NCBI GenBank assembly: GCA_016218715.1
Contig: JACRDG010000032.1
Coordinates: 389,632-453,631 of the forward strand
Source of the DNA: Desulfomonile tiedjei
Lineage (GTDB): Bacteria; Desulfobacterota; Desulfomonilia; Desulfomonilales; Desulfomonilaceae
DNA length: 64,000 nucleotides
Direction: 5' to 3'
The position numbers were made by a program, and so were the translations under genes. Positions 16,174 to 24,013 of the stretch are shown in pieces; within the stretch, counting starts at the first letter, position 1; every line of letters begins with the position of its first letter. The notes below the pieces were generated by a model, which did no database searches, was not told the DNA's origin, and saw only the letters and a program-made list of their open reading frames with translations.

Positions 16174-17871
16174 ATGCAGATCAAGCTTGTCATCATCGGC
16201 GGCGTGGCAGGTGGGGCCACGGCTGCAGCGAGAGCCCGCAGGCTGAACGAACATGCGGAAATCATTCTCTTCGAGCGCGGGGAGCACATCTCCTTCGCAA
16301 ACTGTGGGCTCCCTTACTACATCGGCGGAGTCATTGCGGAACGCAAGAACCTCTTGATCACCACCAAGAAAGCCTTTTCGAAACGCTATCGCATAGATGT
16401 GCGCATCAATGCTGAAGTCGTGGCCATCGATAGGCCGAACAAAGAGTTAGTCGTCCGAAACCTTGTTTCAGGGGAACAATACCGAGAATCTTACGATAAG
16501 ATCATTCTCGCTCCTGGAGCGGAACCTATCAGACCCCCGATACCGGGAATCGACCTGGACGGGATCTTTCACCTCCGAGACATCCCCGACTCGGACCGCA
16601 TCAAGGCGATGCTCGACCAGGGGAAGCCCGAGACGGCCGTAGTGGTCGGCGGTGGTTTCATCGGCCTGGAAATGGCGGAAAACCTGGTAGGTCGCGGGGT
16701 GAAGACCACGGTCGTCGAAATGGCCGAACAGGTCATGACGCCCCTGGACCCTGAAGTGGCGGCCATGGTTCATGCCCATCTGAAGGAGAACGGCGTAATC
16801 CTCGAACTGGGTCAGCGGGTGGAATCCTTCCGCCGGGACCACGGCAGCCTCGTGGTCGCGACGGGGCAGGGCAAGGAACTCCCGTGCGATATGATCGTCT
16901 CAGCCATTGGGGTGAAGCCGGAGAACAAACTTGCCAAGGCGGGAGGTCTCGAATTGGGACCGCGAGGTCATATCCGGGTTGATGCGGCTATGAGGACTTC
17001 GGATCCGGACATCTACGCGGTGGGAGACGCCGTGGAGATCAGGGACCTGGTTACCGGTTTGCCCGCCACAGTCGCGCTGGCCGGCCCCGCGAACAAGCAG
17101 GGGAGAATCGCCGCCGACAACGTCATGGGTCGGAAATCGCTTTACAACGGGGTCCTCGGGTCATCGATCGTGAAAGTCTTCAAGCTGAGCGTCGCGGGAA
17201 CGGGCGCCAATGAGAAGACCCTCGTGAAACACGGGATTCCTTACCGAGTAAGTTATACGCACTCCGGTTCACACGCCTCCTATTATCCGGGAGCGGCGCC
17301 GATGGCGATCAAGCTGATCTTTTCTCCCGAAGAAGGGAGGATTCTGGGCGCTCAGATTGTCGGAGAGGAAGGAGTGGACAAGCGGATAGACATTGTGGCT
17401 ACCGCGATCCACGGTGGCATGACCGTCTTCGACCTCGAGGAGTTGGAACTGGCCTATGCCCCGCCGTACTCATCGGCAAAGGACCCGATCAACATGGCGG
17501 GATTTGTGTCCGCCAATATCGTGAAGGGGGACGCGGAGGCAGTCCAGTGGCACGAGTATCCGGAACTCCGCAAGCGAGGCGCTGTGCTTGTGGATCTGCG
17601 GTCCAAGAAAGAAATCGAAGCAGCGGGAAGCATACCGGGGGCTCTGCACATTCCCCTGGACGAACTGAGGGACTCGCTCGAGAGCCTCGATAAAGAAAAG
17701 GAGCACATCCTCTTTTGCGCTGTCGGCATGCGAGGTTATCTGGCTCATCGAATCCTGAGGCAAAACGGGTTGAGGTCGTGGAACCTGAGTGGTGGTTACC
17801 GAACGTTTATCGCCGCCAGGGAAGAGATCATGCGAGAGTCCCCGGACGAGGAACTCTGGCTCAGCGAGTAG
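16174..17871 (+). CDS. CoA-disulfide / persulfide reductase with C-terminal rhodanese domain
   Basis: FAD/NAD(P)-dependent pyridine nucleotide-disulfide oxidoreductase of 565 residues. VIIGGVAGGATAAARARRL at the N-terminus binds FAD. HISFANCGLPYYIGG carries the single redox cysteine typical of CoA-disulfide reductases. VVVGGGFIGLEMAENL binds NAD(P)H. The last ~90 residues are a rhodanese domain with HILFCAVGMRGYLAHRI, whose Cys would hold a persulfide. Fusions of this kind reduce CoA-disulfide or CoA-persulfide and feed sulfur(0) metabolism. The ATG at 16174 has AGGAGC upstream. The enzyme fits an anaerobe that handles polysulfide. Confidence 0.93.
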   Translation: MQIKLVIIGGVAGGATAAARARRLNEHAEIILFERGEHISFANCGLPYYIGGVIAERKNLLITTKKAFSKRYRIDVRINAEVVAIDRPNKELVVRNLVSGEQYRESYDKIILAPGAEPIRPPIPGIDLDGIFHLRDIPDSDRIKAMLDQGKPETAVVVGGGFIGLEMAENLVGRGVKTTVVEMAEQVMTPLDPEVAAMVHAHLKENGVILELGQRVESFRRDHGSLVVATGQGKELPCDMIVSAIGVKPENKLAKAGGLELGPRGHIRVDAAMRTSDPDIYAVGDAVEIRDLVTGLPATVALAGPANKQGRIAADNVMGRKSLYNGVLGSSIVKVFKLSVAGTGANEKTLVKHGIPYRVSYTHSGSHASYYPGAAPMAIKLIFSPEEGRILGAQIVGEEGVDKRIDIVATAIHGGMTVFDLEELELAYAPPYSSAKDPINMAGFVSANIVKGDAEAVQWHEYPELRKRGAVLVDLRSKKEIEAAGSIPGALHIPLDELRDSLESLDKEKEHILFCAVGMRGYLAHRILRQNGLRSWNLSGGYRTFIAAREEIMRESPDEELWLSE

Positions 17872-17980
17872 CACCGGGCACTGCGGCGACACCAAGTCGC
17901 AATCCCAAAAGCAAAGCTGGAGAGACCTTCTTTGGGCAAAGCGGGTCTCCCCAGCTTATTTCGTTGAAACTGAATCGGTA

Positions 17981-18442
17981 TTATCCGGCAGACTCGGGGA
18001 TCGCCGAAGGGGGCTGGCGTTTCGTCAATCCTTTCGACCTCAAGAGCTGCAACCGCTTCTTGACCGCCTCTTTGTTCCGATCCGTGAGTAGGTCAGCAAT
18101 TTCACGGTTGCTCATCGGCACGGTCAGAACAACCAGGTCTTCCCTCAGCGTCCAGGCTTTGGGCGAGGTATTCCTCTTGAGACCCATAAGGACCTTCAGC
18201 TCCTTGGAGTTGAACTGTCGCAGCAGCGAATGACTCTCTCTGATCTGGTCGAGGCGCCGTTTCAACGCCGCGTCGACAGGCGGGGGCGGAACGTAGTAAT
18301 TATCGTCGGGCTCGAACTCAGTGGCCGGTTCCCCCTCGAGCCACGTTTCGAAATCCTTGTCATCGGCCCACCACGGCTCGTCGAGACTCGTTCGAGCAGC
18401 CTCCGTCTTAATCCTTTTCCCTTTGCGTTCTTTGTTACCCAC
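17981..18442 (-). CDS. Hypothetical protein with a C-terminal helix-turn-helix-like segment
   Basis: Protein of 153 residues, starting with GTG at 18442; AGAGGGA lies just upstream. The first third is charged and acidic with a PPPP run. The last ~45 residues (VPMSNREIADLLTDRNKEAV, then KRLQLLRSKGL) look like a winged or tri-helical DNA-binding segment. No family is recognised with confidence. It lies convergent to the CoA-disulfide reductase gene. Confidence 0.6.
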   Translation of the reverse strand: MGNKERKGKRIKTEAARTSLDEPWWADDKDFETWLEGEPATEFEPDDNYYVPPPPVDAALKRRLDQIRESHSLLRQFNSKELKVLMGLKRNTSPKAWTLREDLVVLTVPMSNREIADLLTDRNKEAVKKRLQLLRSKGLTKRQPPSAIPESAG

Positions 18443-18727
18443 AGCGTCCCTCTCTTCCCTTCCGTGTTAGTGAAGTAGCTTCGAGGAAACACTGTGTCAA
18501 GCCAAAATGTTCACAAAGAAGCACCTGACCTAACCTCGCGTATCATTAATTTCGGCATCTGGGGCCGTTGAGCAGCCATGATCAGGATTCATTAAGAGGG
18601 GCAAAAAAAATCGTGCCCGCAATAATGCTATAGGACGCTCGCAGAGCCACTCGGCCGACACTTCGGGTGCAAGAATCCGCGCCGTTCAAGACCGTTCATC
18701 ATCGAGGCCCCGCGACTCGGATGCCCG

Positions 18728-19393
18728 TCACCACCAGGACTGCCCCAAAGGTGGCGAGGAAACAGACCGAGAGGGCGGAGTCCGAAAAAATTCCGTGGTC
18801 TTCTCTTTCAACCGATCGTACGGGTCACGAGCCGCCTCGGGGGAGTTGCCCGATCGGTGTGCCGCGGCCACCGCAGCTCCGTGCGCAGGTACATCCACAG
18901 GGTTGCGCACGCGGATCACCATTCCGGAGCTTACATCGACAACAGCCCTGTCCCGAACCGCCGGCGGAGCGATACCCGGCGCATTTGACGCGCTCTCAGC
19001 ACCTTGGGCCGCAGTCCGCTGGACGGAGGGCCTCTGTGCCCGCTCCTTTCGTTGAGCGGGTTGCCCGCGAAATCCCTGGGCATTGCGATTTGGAGAGGTC
19101 GCGACGGAGGGTTGCGTCACCGTGTTCGCCTGACCGTCCTTGCCGATGGTACTGACCGTGAGTGTGTACGGTCCTCCACTATGGCCTTGCTGGGCCTGCA
19201 CTGGAGCCGGCTCCTGATTGGCCGGGGCCGGAACCATGCCGTACTGGCTCCCATAAGCATTCGCACCTGAAAAATAGCTCGGTCCTTCCGACCAGAAGGA
19301 AGGGCCACATCACCCGGCTCCGACAATGCGAGGAGTCGCAAACATCAGAAGCGCCAAGACAAGACACACCGCTCCAGGCCTGTTGAAGGTCAT
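18728..19393 (-). pseudogene. Exported protein gene interrupted by an in-frame TGA (selenocysteine candidate or nonsense mutation)
   Basis: From the ATG at 19393, with GAGGCGGAA just upstream, the frame encodes a clear signal peptide (RPGAVCLVLALLMFATPRIV) and then hits TGA at 19310-19312. The same frame continues after TGA with CGPSFWSEGPSYFSGANAYG and runs open for another 193 codons to 18728. The mature part is rich in Pro, Ala, Gln, Ser and Asn and shows no known domain; it ends in GQSWW. The continuity of frame, signal peptide and ribosome-binding site argue that this is one gene. The TGA could be read as selenocysteine (a hairpin follows, see the next entry), or could be a mutated TGG. 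A separate start at 19237 would give 169 residues without a signal peptide. Confidence 0.5.
19281..19306 (-). promoter_or_regulatory. SECIS-like hairpin directly after the in-frame TGA
   Basis: On the minus strand GGCCCTTCC (19306-19298) pairs with GGAAGGACC (19289-19281) in eight of nine positions. The eight-base loop TTCTGGTC contains GGTC. The GG lies 16 bases after the TGA. Bacterial SECIS elements sit immediately downstream of UGA and in E. coli fdhF present GGUCU in the loop. The similarity is real but the element could also be a chance hairpin in GC-rich coding DNA. Confidence 0.35.
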
Positions 19394-19545
19394 TTCCGCC
19401 TCATTGAGAAGGTTGTCTAAGCTAATGGTTCACAGCGGATTCTACATGGATGCGGCCCATTTGTCATTCTTTTTTTCGGTCAGCCGATGACGCCAGGACT
19501 GGTGCAGGACTCGGCCACCGAGAACCCATCGCCTCCCGCAGCGGT

Positions 19546-20799
19546 TCAGTCGGTCTGGTCTTTGTCCAATTTGATTCTGAAGAATTTTCGCTTTCCGACC
19601 TGAACCAGTTGCTCCCGAGCTCCGATCCGGATCTCTTGCACCGGATCTCCGACGCGCACGTTGTCTATTTTGACTGCGCCGTCGTTGAGCAGTCTCCTCG
19701 CCTCGGAGGTCGACTTCGCAGTCAGCTTGGCCACCAGTTTGTCAGCGGGGAACGTCGCCTCCTTCAATACCCACAACGGGGCATCCTCAGGGGTTTCTTT
19801 TCGCTGAACTATCCGCTCGAAGTGATCTTCCGCGGCGACGGCCGCCTCTTTACTGTGGTATTCCGCGACGATACTCCTTGCGAGAGACTTCTTGATCTGC
19901 ATCGGATGCAGCGGATCCATGAGATCCTGGTGCTTTTCCACCTCCGCAAGCGCCCGCTCGTAACGATCCACCTCGGCCTGTTCCACATCCGTGAGGAGCG
20001 TGAAGTACTTCACGATAAGAAAGTCCTGGATCGACATGGTCTTTCCGAACATCTCTTCGGGGACATCGTCCACGGCGATGTAGTTTCTCGCGGTCTTGCT
20101 CATCTTCTTGGATCCGTCAAGCCCTTCGATGAGCGGGGTCATGATCACCACCTGCGGTGGTTGGCCGAACTGGGCCTGGAGGTCCCGGCCGGCAAGAAGG
20201 TTGAATTTCTGGTCGGTCCCTCCCAGTTCGACGTGACACTTCAGCGCCACGCTGTCGTACCCCTGCATGAGCGGGTACAGAAACTCGCTTATGCTGATCG
20301 GGCTCCCCTCCCGGTATCTCTTCTCAAAATCGTTTCGTTCCAGCATCCTGGCTACGGTGGACCGGTACGCCAGGTCCAGGGCATCGGCGAAGTCCATGGA
20401 ATCGAACCATTCGCCGTTGTTACGCATTTCGGTCTTTTCCTCGTCCAGGATCTTAAAGACCTGTTTCTTGAAATGCTTGGCGTGCTCCCAGACTTGTTCC
20501 TTGGTAAGCCTCACTCTCGCCTCGCTGCGCTCTGTCGGGTCGCCGATGCGGGCGGTGAAGTCGCCGACGAGGAAGATCGAAGTGTGGCCGAGTTCCTGAA
20601 AATGTCTCAGCTTGCGAATCGTGACCATGTGACCGAGGTGTATGTCCGCGGCGGTAGGGTCCACTCCGAGCTTTATGCGCAGCGGTTCCTTCTTTTTCAG
20701 ACTCCAGCGGACCCGGTCGCTCATTTCATCTTGATGGATGATTTCTTCCACGCCCCGCATGATTCTCTTCATTTGGGTCTCAACGTCGGGAAACGACAT
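19546..20799 (-). CDS. tyrS: Tyrosyl-tRNA synthetase
   Basis: Class I aminoacyl-tRNA synthetase of 417 residues, normal length. The HIGH-type motif is DIHLGHMVTIRKL near residue 55 and the KMSKS-type motif is GSKKMSKTARNYI near residue 230. The C-terminal S4 domain is visible as TSEARRLLNDGAVKIDN. The ATG at 20799 has AAAGGTG nine bases upstream and is preferred over GTG at 20808. It is a single-copy housekeeping gene flanked by repeat-bearing intergenic DNA. Confidence 0.96.
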   Translation of the reverse strand: MSFPDVETQMKRIMRGVEEIIHQDEMSDRVRWSLKKKEPLRIKLGVDPTAADIHLGHMVTIRKLRHFQELGHTSIFLVGDFTARIGDPTERSEARVRLTKEQVWEHAKHFKKQVFKILDEEKTEMRNNGEWFDSMDFADALDLAYRSTVARMLERNDFEKRYREGSPISISEFLYPLMQGYDSVALKCHVELGGTDQKFNLLAGRDLQAQFGQPPQVVIMTPLIEGLDGSKKMSKTARNYIAVDDVPEEMFGKTMSIQDFLIVKYFTLLTDVEQAEVDRYERALAEVEKHQDLMDPLHPMQIKKSLARSIVAEYHSKEAAVAAEDHFERIVQRKETPEDAPLWVLKEATFPADKLVAKLTAKSTSEARRLLNDGAVKIDNVRVGDPVQEIRIGAREQLVQVGKRKFFRIKLDKDQTD

Positions 20800-20837
20800 C
20801 CCTGTCACCTTTCATGATTCTTTGGTAGCGGCTTCAG

Positions 20838-20935
20838 GAAACGCAGAGAGGCAGGCACCTTGCCTATCCGGCCGTGTTTCCTGAAATTCGTGACCGACCT
20901 TGCGAAAAGCAGCACTTAGTGCTCGGTTGCGCAAA
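20838..20935. repeat. Dispersed repeat, partly degenerate copy
   Basis: GGCAGGCACCTTGCCTATCC (about 20850-20869) matches the palindromic core, and the following GAAATTCGTGACCG with CTTGCGAAAAGCAGCAC (about 20881-20918) is nearly the same as the piece at about 16126-16158. Confidence 0.65.
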
Positions 20936-21085
20936 TGCGGTAATGTTGAAGCAGGAGATCGCGGCAGCGGCTCCAGCTTCTGCACTGTAGGGGAGGGCCC
21001 CCACGCCCGCCCTGGGCAAGCACAGAGGCCTGGCCTTACCCGTATTCCCCGACCGTGGGCAGCAGTTCCACATCTCCCAATGCAG

Positions 21086-21230
21086 CACGGTATTTGTGAA
21101 TCGCGTATAGTGCTGAATTTCACAAATACGGTGTCTTCCTCAGGGTCCCGTTCCCGGGTTTTTCAGTGGGCCGGCCTCTTGCCGGCCGTTCCCAGGAAAG
21201 ATCTGCCCACCGAGATCGGAAGCATCCGAA
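21086..21230. repeat. Dispersed repeat, fullest copy
   Basis: The unit has an inverted pair of end pieces (CGGTATTTGTGAA at about 21091 and TTCACAAATACGG at 21118), then GGTCCC, TTTCAGTGG, the perfect palindrome GGCCGGC-CTCTT-GCCGGCC at 21169-21187, and a trailer with CCCACCGAGATCGG. The same order of blocks is found at 58462-58580. Confidence 0.75.
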
Positions 21231-21298
21231 GAAGCGACCGAATTTACGCATCCAGGGTGCGTGGACTCCCGAACTGTTTCTGGAGGGAGCGGGCGTCG

Positions 21299-21601
21299 CT
21301 ACCAGCGCGAGCGTCCCGGTCCACCATCTTGTTGTCCACCTCCCGGACCGGTTTTCGGGCGAGCCTCGTTGATTCTGAGCGTGCGGCCATGAAAGTCTTT
21401 GGAATCCAGTTCCTCTATGGCCCGGAGGCCCTCGTCGCGGTCGGCCATCTCGACGAAACCAAATCCCCGAGATCGGCCGGTCGCATGGTCCGAAATGATC
21501 TTTGCCGAGGTCACCGGGCCATACCCCTCAAACAGCTCCTTTAGTTGTTCTTCGTTGGCTTCGAAGGACAGGTTTCCAACATAGATGTTGATACCGTTCA
21601 T
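21299..21601 (-). CDS. RNA recognition motif (RRM) protein
   Basis: Single-RRM protein of 100 residues, the typical size of bacterial glycine-tailed RNA-binding proteins. RNP2 is INIYVGNLSF at the N-terminus and RNP1 is SRGFGFVEM near residue 52. The tail is Gly/Pro-rich and ends GGPGRSRW. I start at the ATG at 21601 because the RRM begins directly after it; the open frame extends to 21643. Such proteins bind single-stranded RNA and are often cold- or stress-regulated. No operon partner is visible. Confidence 0.92.
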   Translation of the reverse strand: MNGINIYVGNLSFEANEEQLKELFEGYGPVTSAKIISDHATGRSRGFGFVEMADRDEGLRAIEELDSKDFHGRTLRINEARPKTGPGGGQQDGGPGRSRW

Positions 21602-21643
21602 GCTCTGCTCCTTTTGAAAAAAACACCCTTCTGCAGTGCGCAC

Positions 21644-22022
21644 AAGAGCGGGCTGACGGACGCGAATCCGCCGTTATCACGTACTATGAATGCTGGAAGA
21701 TTGGGGAAGACTTTGACCGCGGGCACGAGGCACATGATTCTCTTCGATTAGTCTTGCATCACGCCCGTGGTCCTGGTCGGCCGGGGGGAAAATACATGAT
21801 GCGTTCAGCGTTACCTATATCCGAACCATCAGGCCGTGTCAAGCGGCGCACGCCCCGAAATGCACAGCAGGTGCTCAAAGAAGTATCCGACTAGGGAGAT
21901 CCCGCTGGTAGGACGGTCCCGCGCCGCGCTGGATTGCCGCGATTGAACGATAGAAGTAATCTGCGGGGAAGGGCTTTACACAAAGAAGTTCTCTCCAGGT
22001 AACTACGGATCGCGACTTGGTA
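21644..22022. other. Intergenic stretch without a recognisable gene
   Basis: No credible coding frame, hairpin or repeat copy is visible in this stretch. It probably contains the promoter of the RRM gene, but I cannot point to clear -35 and -10 boxes. Confidence 0.4.
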
Positions 22023-23756
22023 TTAGTGCCGTCCCAAGGCGCCGATTCCGGTTCTGCCGTGCTCCTTGAGCACTCTCACTATGTCTCTGCGGACCTTCAA
22101 CGGTACGAACGCCTTTGTGGCGCCCGGCGAGTAGGCTCGGCTGAGCGCTGTCGCGCCGTTCTTGTTACGCGTGGTTATGTCGGCCCCACTATCGAGCAGC
22201 AGGTTCACGACCTCGAGGTGCCCCATTTCTGCGGCGAGCATGAGAGGGGTGTTCCCGTCCTCATCGGTTGCGTTCAGATTTACGCCGCTCTGTACCTGCG
22301 ATTGAACGAGATCCATCTGTCCGTTCCTCGCCGCCTCCAGGAGAGCGCCCGATCCCTTATCTTTTTCGTAGCCCGCAAGCAGTGAGACTATCTTTTCATG
22401 GCCCGTCTCCCGAGCAAGGAGGAGAGCGGTCGCACCCCGATCGTCCTTCAGATTCGGGTTCGCTCCGTATTTGAGAAGCAGCGTCGCTGCCGCATCACGC
22501 CCCTCGGTCGCTGCGTGCATCAGCGCCGTGACGCCTTCCTTGTCGCGACTGTTGGGATCCACTCCGCTCTGCAAGAGCCGGTTCAGCTCTGGAATGTCCT
22601 CGCGTTTCACCGCCTCGACCAACTCGCTTGGGGGTTGCTGACGGGCAACGGTTTCTTTCTGCTCTCTCTGTTCGTCGGAAGACTGACGCGTCGGCGCTGG
22701 TTCGGCCGCCACCGGGGTCGAGGAATGCGTGGGAGGGACAGAGGCCTGTGTCCGGTCAGGCGGCTCCAAGGCAGGTTGTGCCGGGGCAGCGGACGTCCTT
22801 CCCTCGTCCTGTGGGGGGGTGGCAGCGGGCGGCTCAGGCGCAGCATCTTCCGGCTTTTCCGGAAGGGCGGCGACGACCTCTCCCTGGGCGGCGATCTTCT
22901 CCGGTTGTTTCACGGCGTCTTCGGGTTTCGTCGAAGCCGGAAGCTCGTCCGCGCTCTGCTTGGTGGTGCTCGTGTCAGGCTCAACCCGTGCGGATGCCAT
23001 CGATTCCGTCTCCGGGGACAGCGCGCCCGGCGAGCGTTTCAGCCCATCTGGTGTCTTGAGCGCCGGCTCCGGCGGTTTCCGCGCTTTGGCAACTTGCGAG
23101 CGAGGGGCGGGTGGAGGTGGTGCGGGTTCACCCGGAAAGGGTATGAGTTCCAGGTAGAAGCCGATCCCCGCTGCGATCACTACCACCGCAACCAGTGATG
23201 CTGTTGCAAGGAGGAACGCTCGCCTGCCACCCCGCGGCGCTTTCGGTGCGGCGGGCGGTTCAGGGAGAGGTGTCTCTTCCTGTGCGTCGAGATCCGGCTC
23301 GGACCCCATATCCAATTCGATGTCAGCCTCTTCCTGAAACCGAGGCCCTCCCGGGTAGGGTGGAAGCGAAATCTGGCCATCCCAGGGATTTTCTGGTTCC
23401 TGAGGTTCCTGCACCGTTGCCTGTTCCTCAGGAGTCCGCTGGGGCTGGTCCGTCGGTTCACCGGTCTCCGCGCCCTCGCGACCGTAGCCGCACTTGGGGC
23501 AGGGGGCCTGGTCAAAGACTTTCGACGCGCCGCAGACGGGACAGATGGCGCCCAATTCCTGGGTAGCCGCCCACACCGGTACTGTCTGGTCTGCGACCAG
23601 GTCAGCAGGGCGAAGTTGGCCGCGTTCCAGCAGCTTGGTAAACATCGCGTCGAGCTGCTTGCGAGACAGGCGGTATTTCTCCATCAGTTCGGAGTCACCC
23701 TGTCCCGATGTTACATCTTTCACAAATTCATCGACACTTATCTTGCGCTTTGCCAT
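22023..23756 (-). CDS. Membrane-anchored protein: helical module, zinc ribbon, transmembrane helix, ankyrin repeats
   Basis: Protein of 577 residues. Residues ~5-48 form a short helical module (FVKDVTSGQGDSELMEKY) shared with two PilZ proteins in this window. A zinc ribbon follows (CPVCGASKVFDQAPCPKCG). After a Pro/Glu-rich stretch comes one transmembrane helix (AFLLATASLVAVVVIAAGIG, about residue 180). A long Pro/Ala/Glu/Ser-rich linker leads to four or five C-terminal ankyrin repeats (for example GVTALMHAATEGRDAAATLL and GNTPLMLAAEMGHLEVVNLL). The N-terminus should be cytoplasmic and the ankyrin part periplasmic by the positive-inside rule, since RRGGR-type residues precede the helix. The function is unknown; a protein-interaction or signalling adaptor is likely. 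Confidence 0.85.
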   Translation of the reverse strand: MAKRKISVDEFVKDVTSGQGDSELMEKYRLSRKQLDAMFTKLLERGQLRPADLVADQTVPVWAATQELGAICPVCGASKVFDQAPCPKCGYGREGAETGEPTDQPQRTPEEQATVQEPQEPENPWDGQISLPPYPGGPRFQEEADIELDMGSEPDLDAQEETPLPEPPAAPKAPRGGRRAFLLATASLVAVVVIAAGIGFYLELIPFPGEPAPPPPAPRSQVAKARKPPEPALKTPDGLKRSPGALSPETESMASARVEPDTSTTKQSADELPASTKPEDAVKQPEKIAAQGEVVAALPEKPEDAAPEPPAATPPQDEGRTSAAPAQPALEPPDRTQASVPPTHSSTPVAAEPAPTRQSSDEQREQKETVARQQPPSELVEAVKREDIPELNRLLQSGVDPNSRDKEGVTALMHAATEGRDAAATLLLKYGANPNLKDDRGATALLLARETGHEKIVSLLAGYEKDKGSGALLEAARNGQMDLVQSQVQSGVNLNATDEDGNTPLMLAAEMGHLEVVNLLLDSGADITTRNKNGATALSRAYSPGATKAFVPLKVRRDIVRVLKEHGRTGIGALGRH

Positions 23757-24013
23757 AACCGATCCGCCGTCCGATGCCGAGATGCGGTGGAAGTCTTGGG
23801 GGTGACGGGAGGTATCGATTTCCTCGTCGCCGGTTGGTCGATGAAATCGTTAGCACCGAGTCATCCTCGGTGGTAATGACCAAACCAATCCCTCCCGACT
23901 AGCTGTCGCTCCGAGTGTCTCATGCTACCAGGGTCCGCGCAAAAGAGTCAACCAAGAAGGGAACCCCCTTGCCTGCGAGCGGCACCGGCCGTGAGTTGTG
24001 GCCGCGGACGCGA

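Noticed and set aside
19292..19312. If TGA is read as Trp the text is W-C-G-P-S, similar to a thioredoxin active site
   Set aside because: No thioredoxin fold follows; the chain is low-complexity and Pro/Ala-rich. The likeness is short and probably chance.
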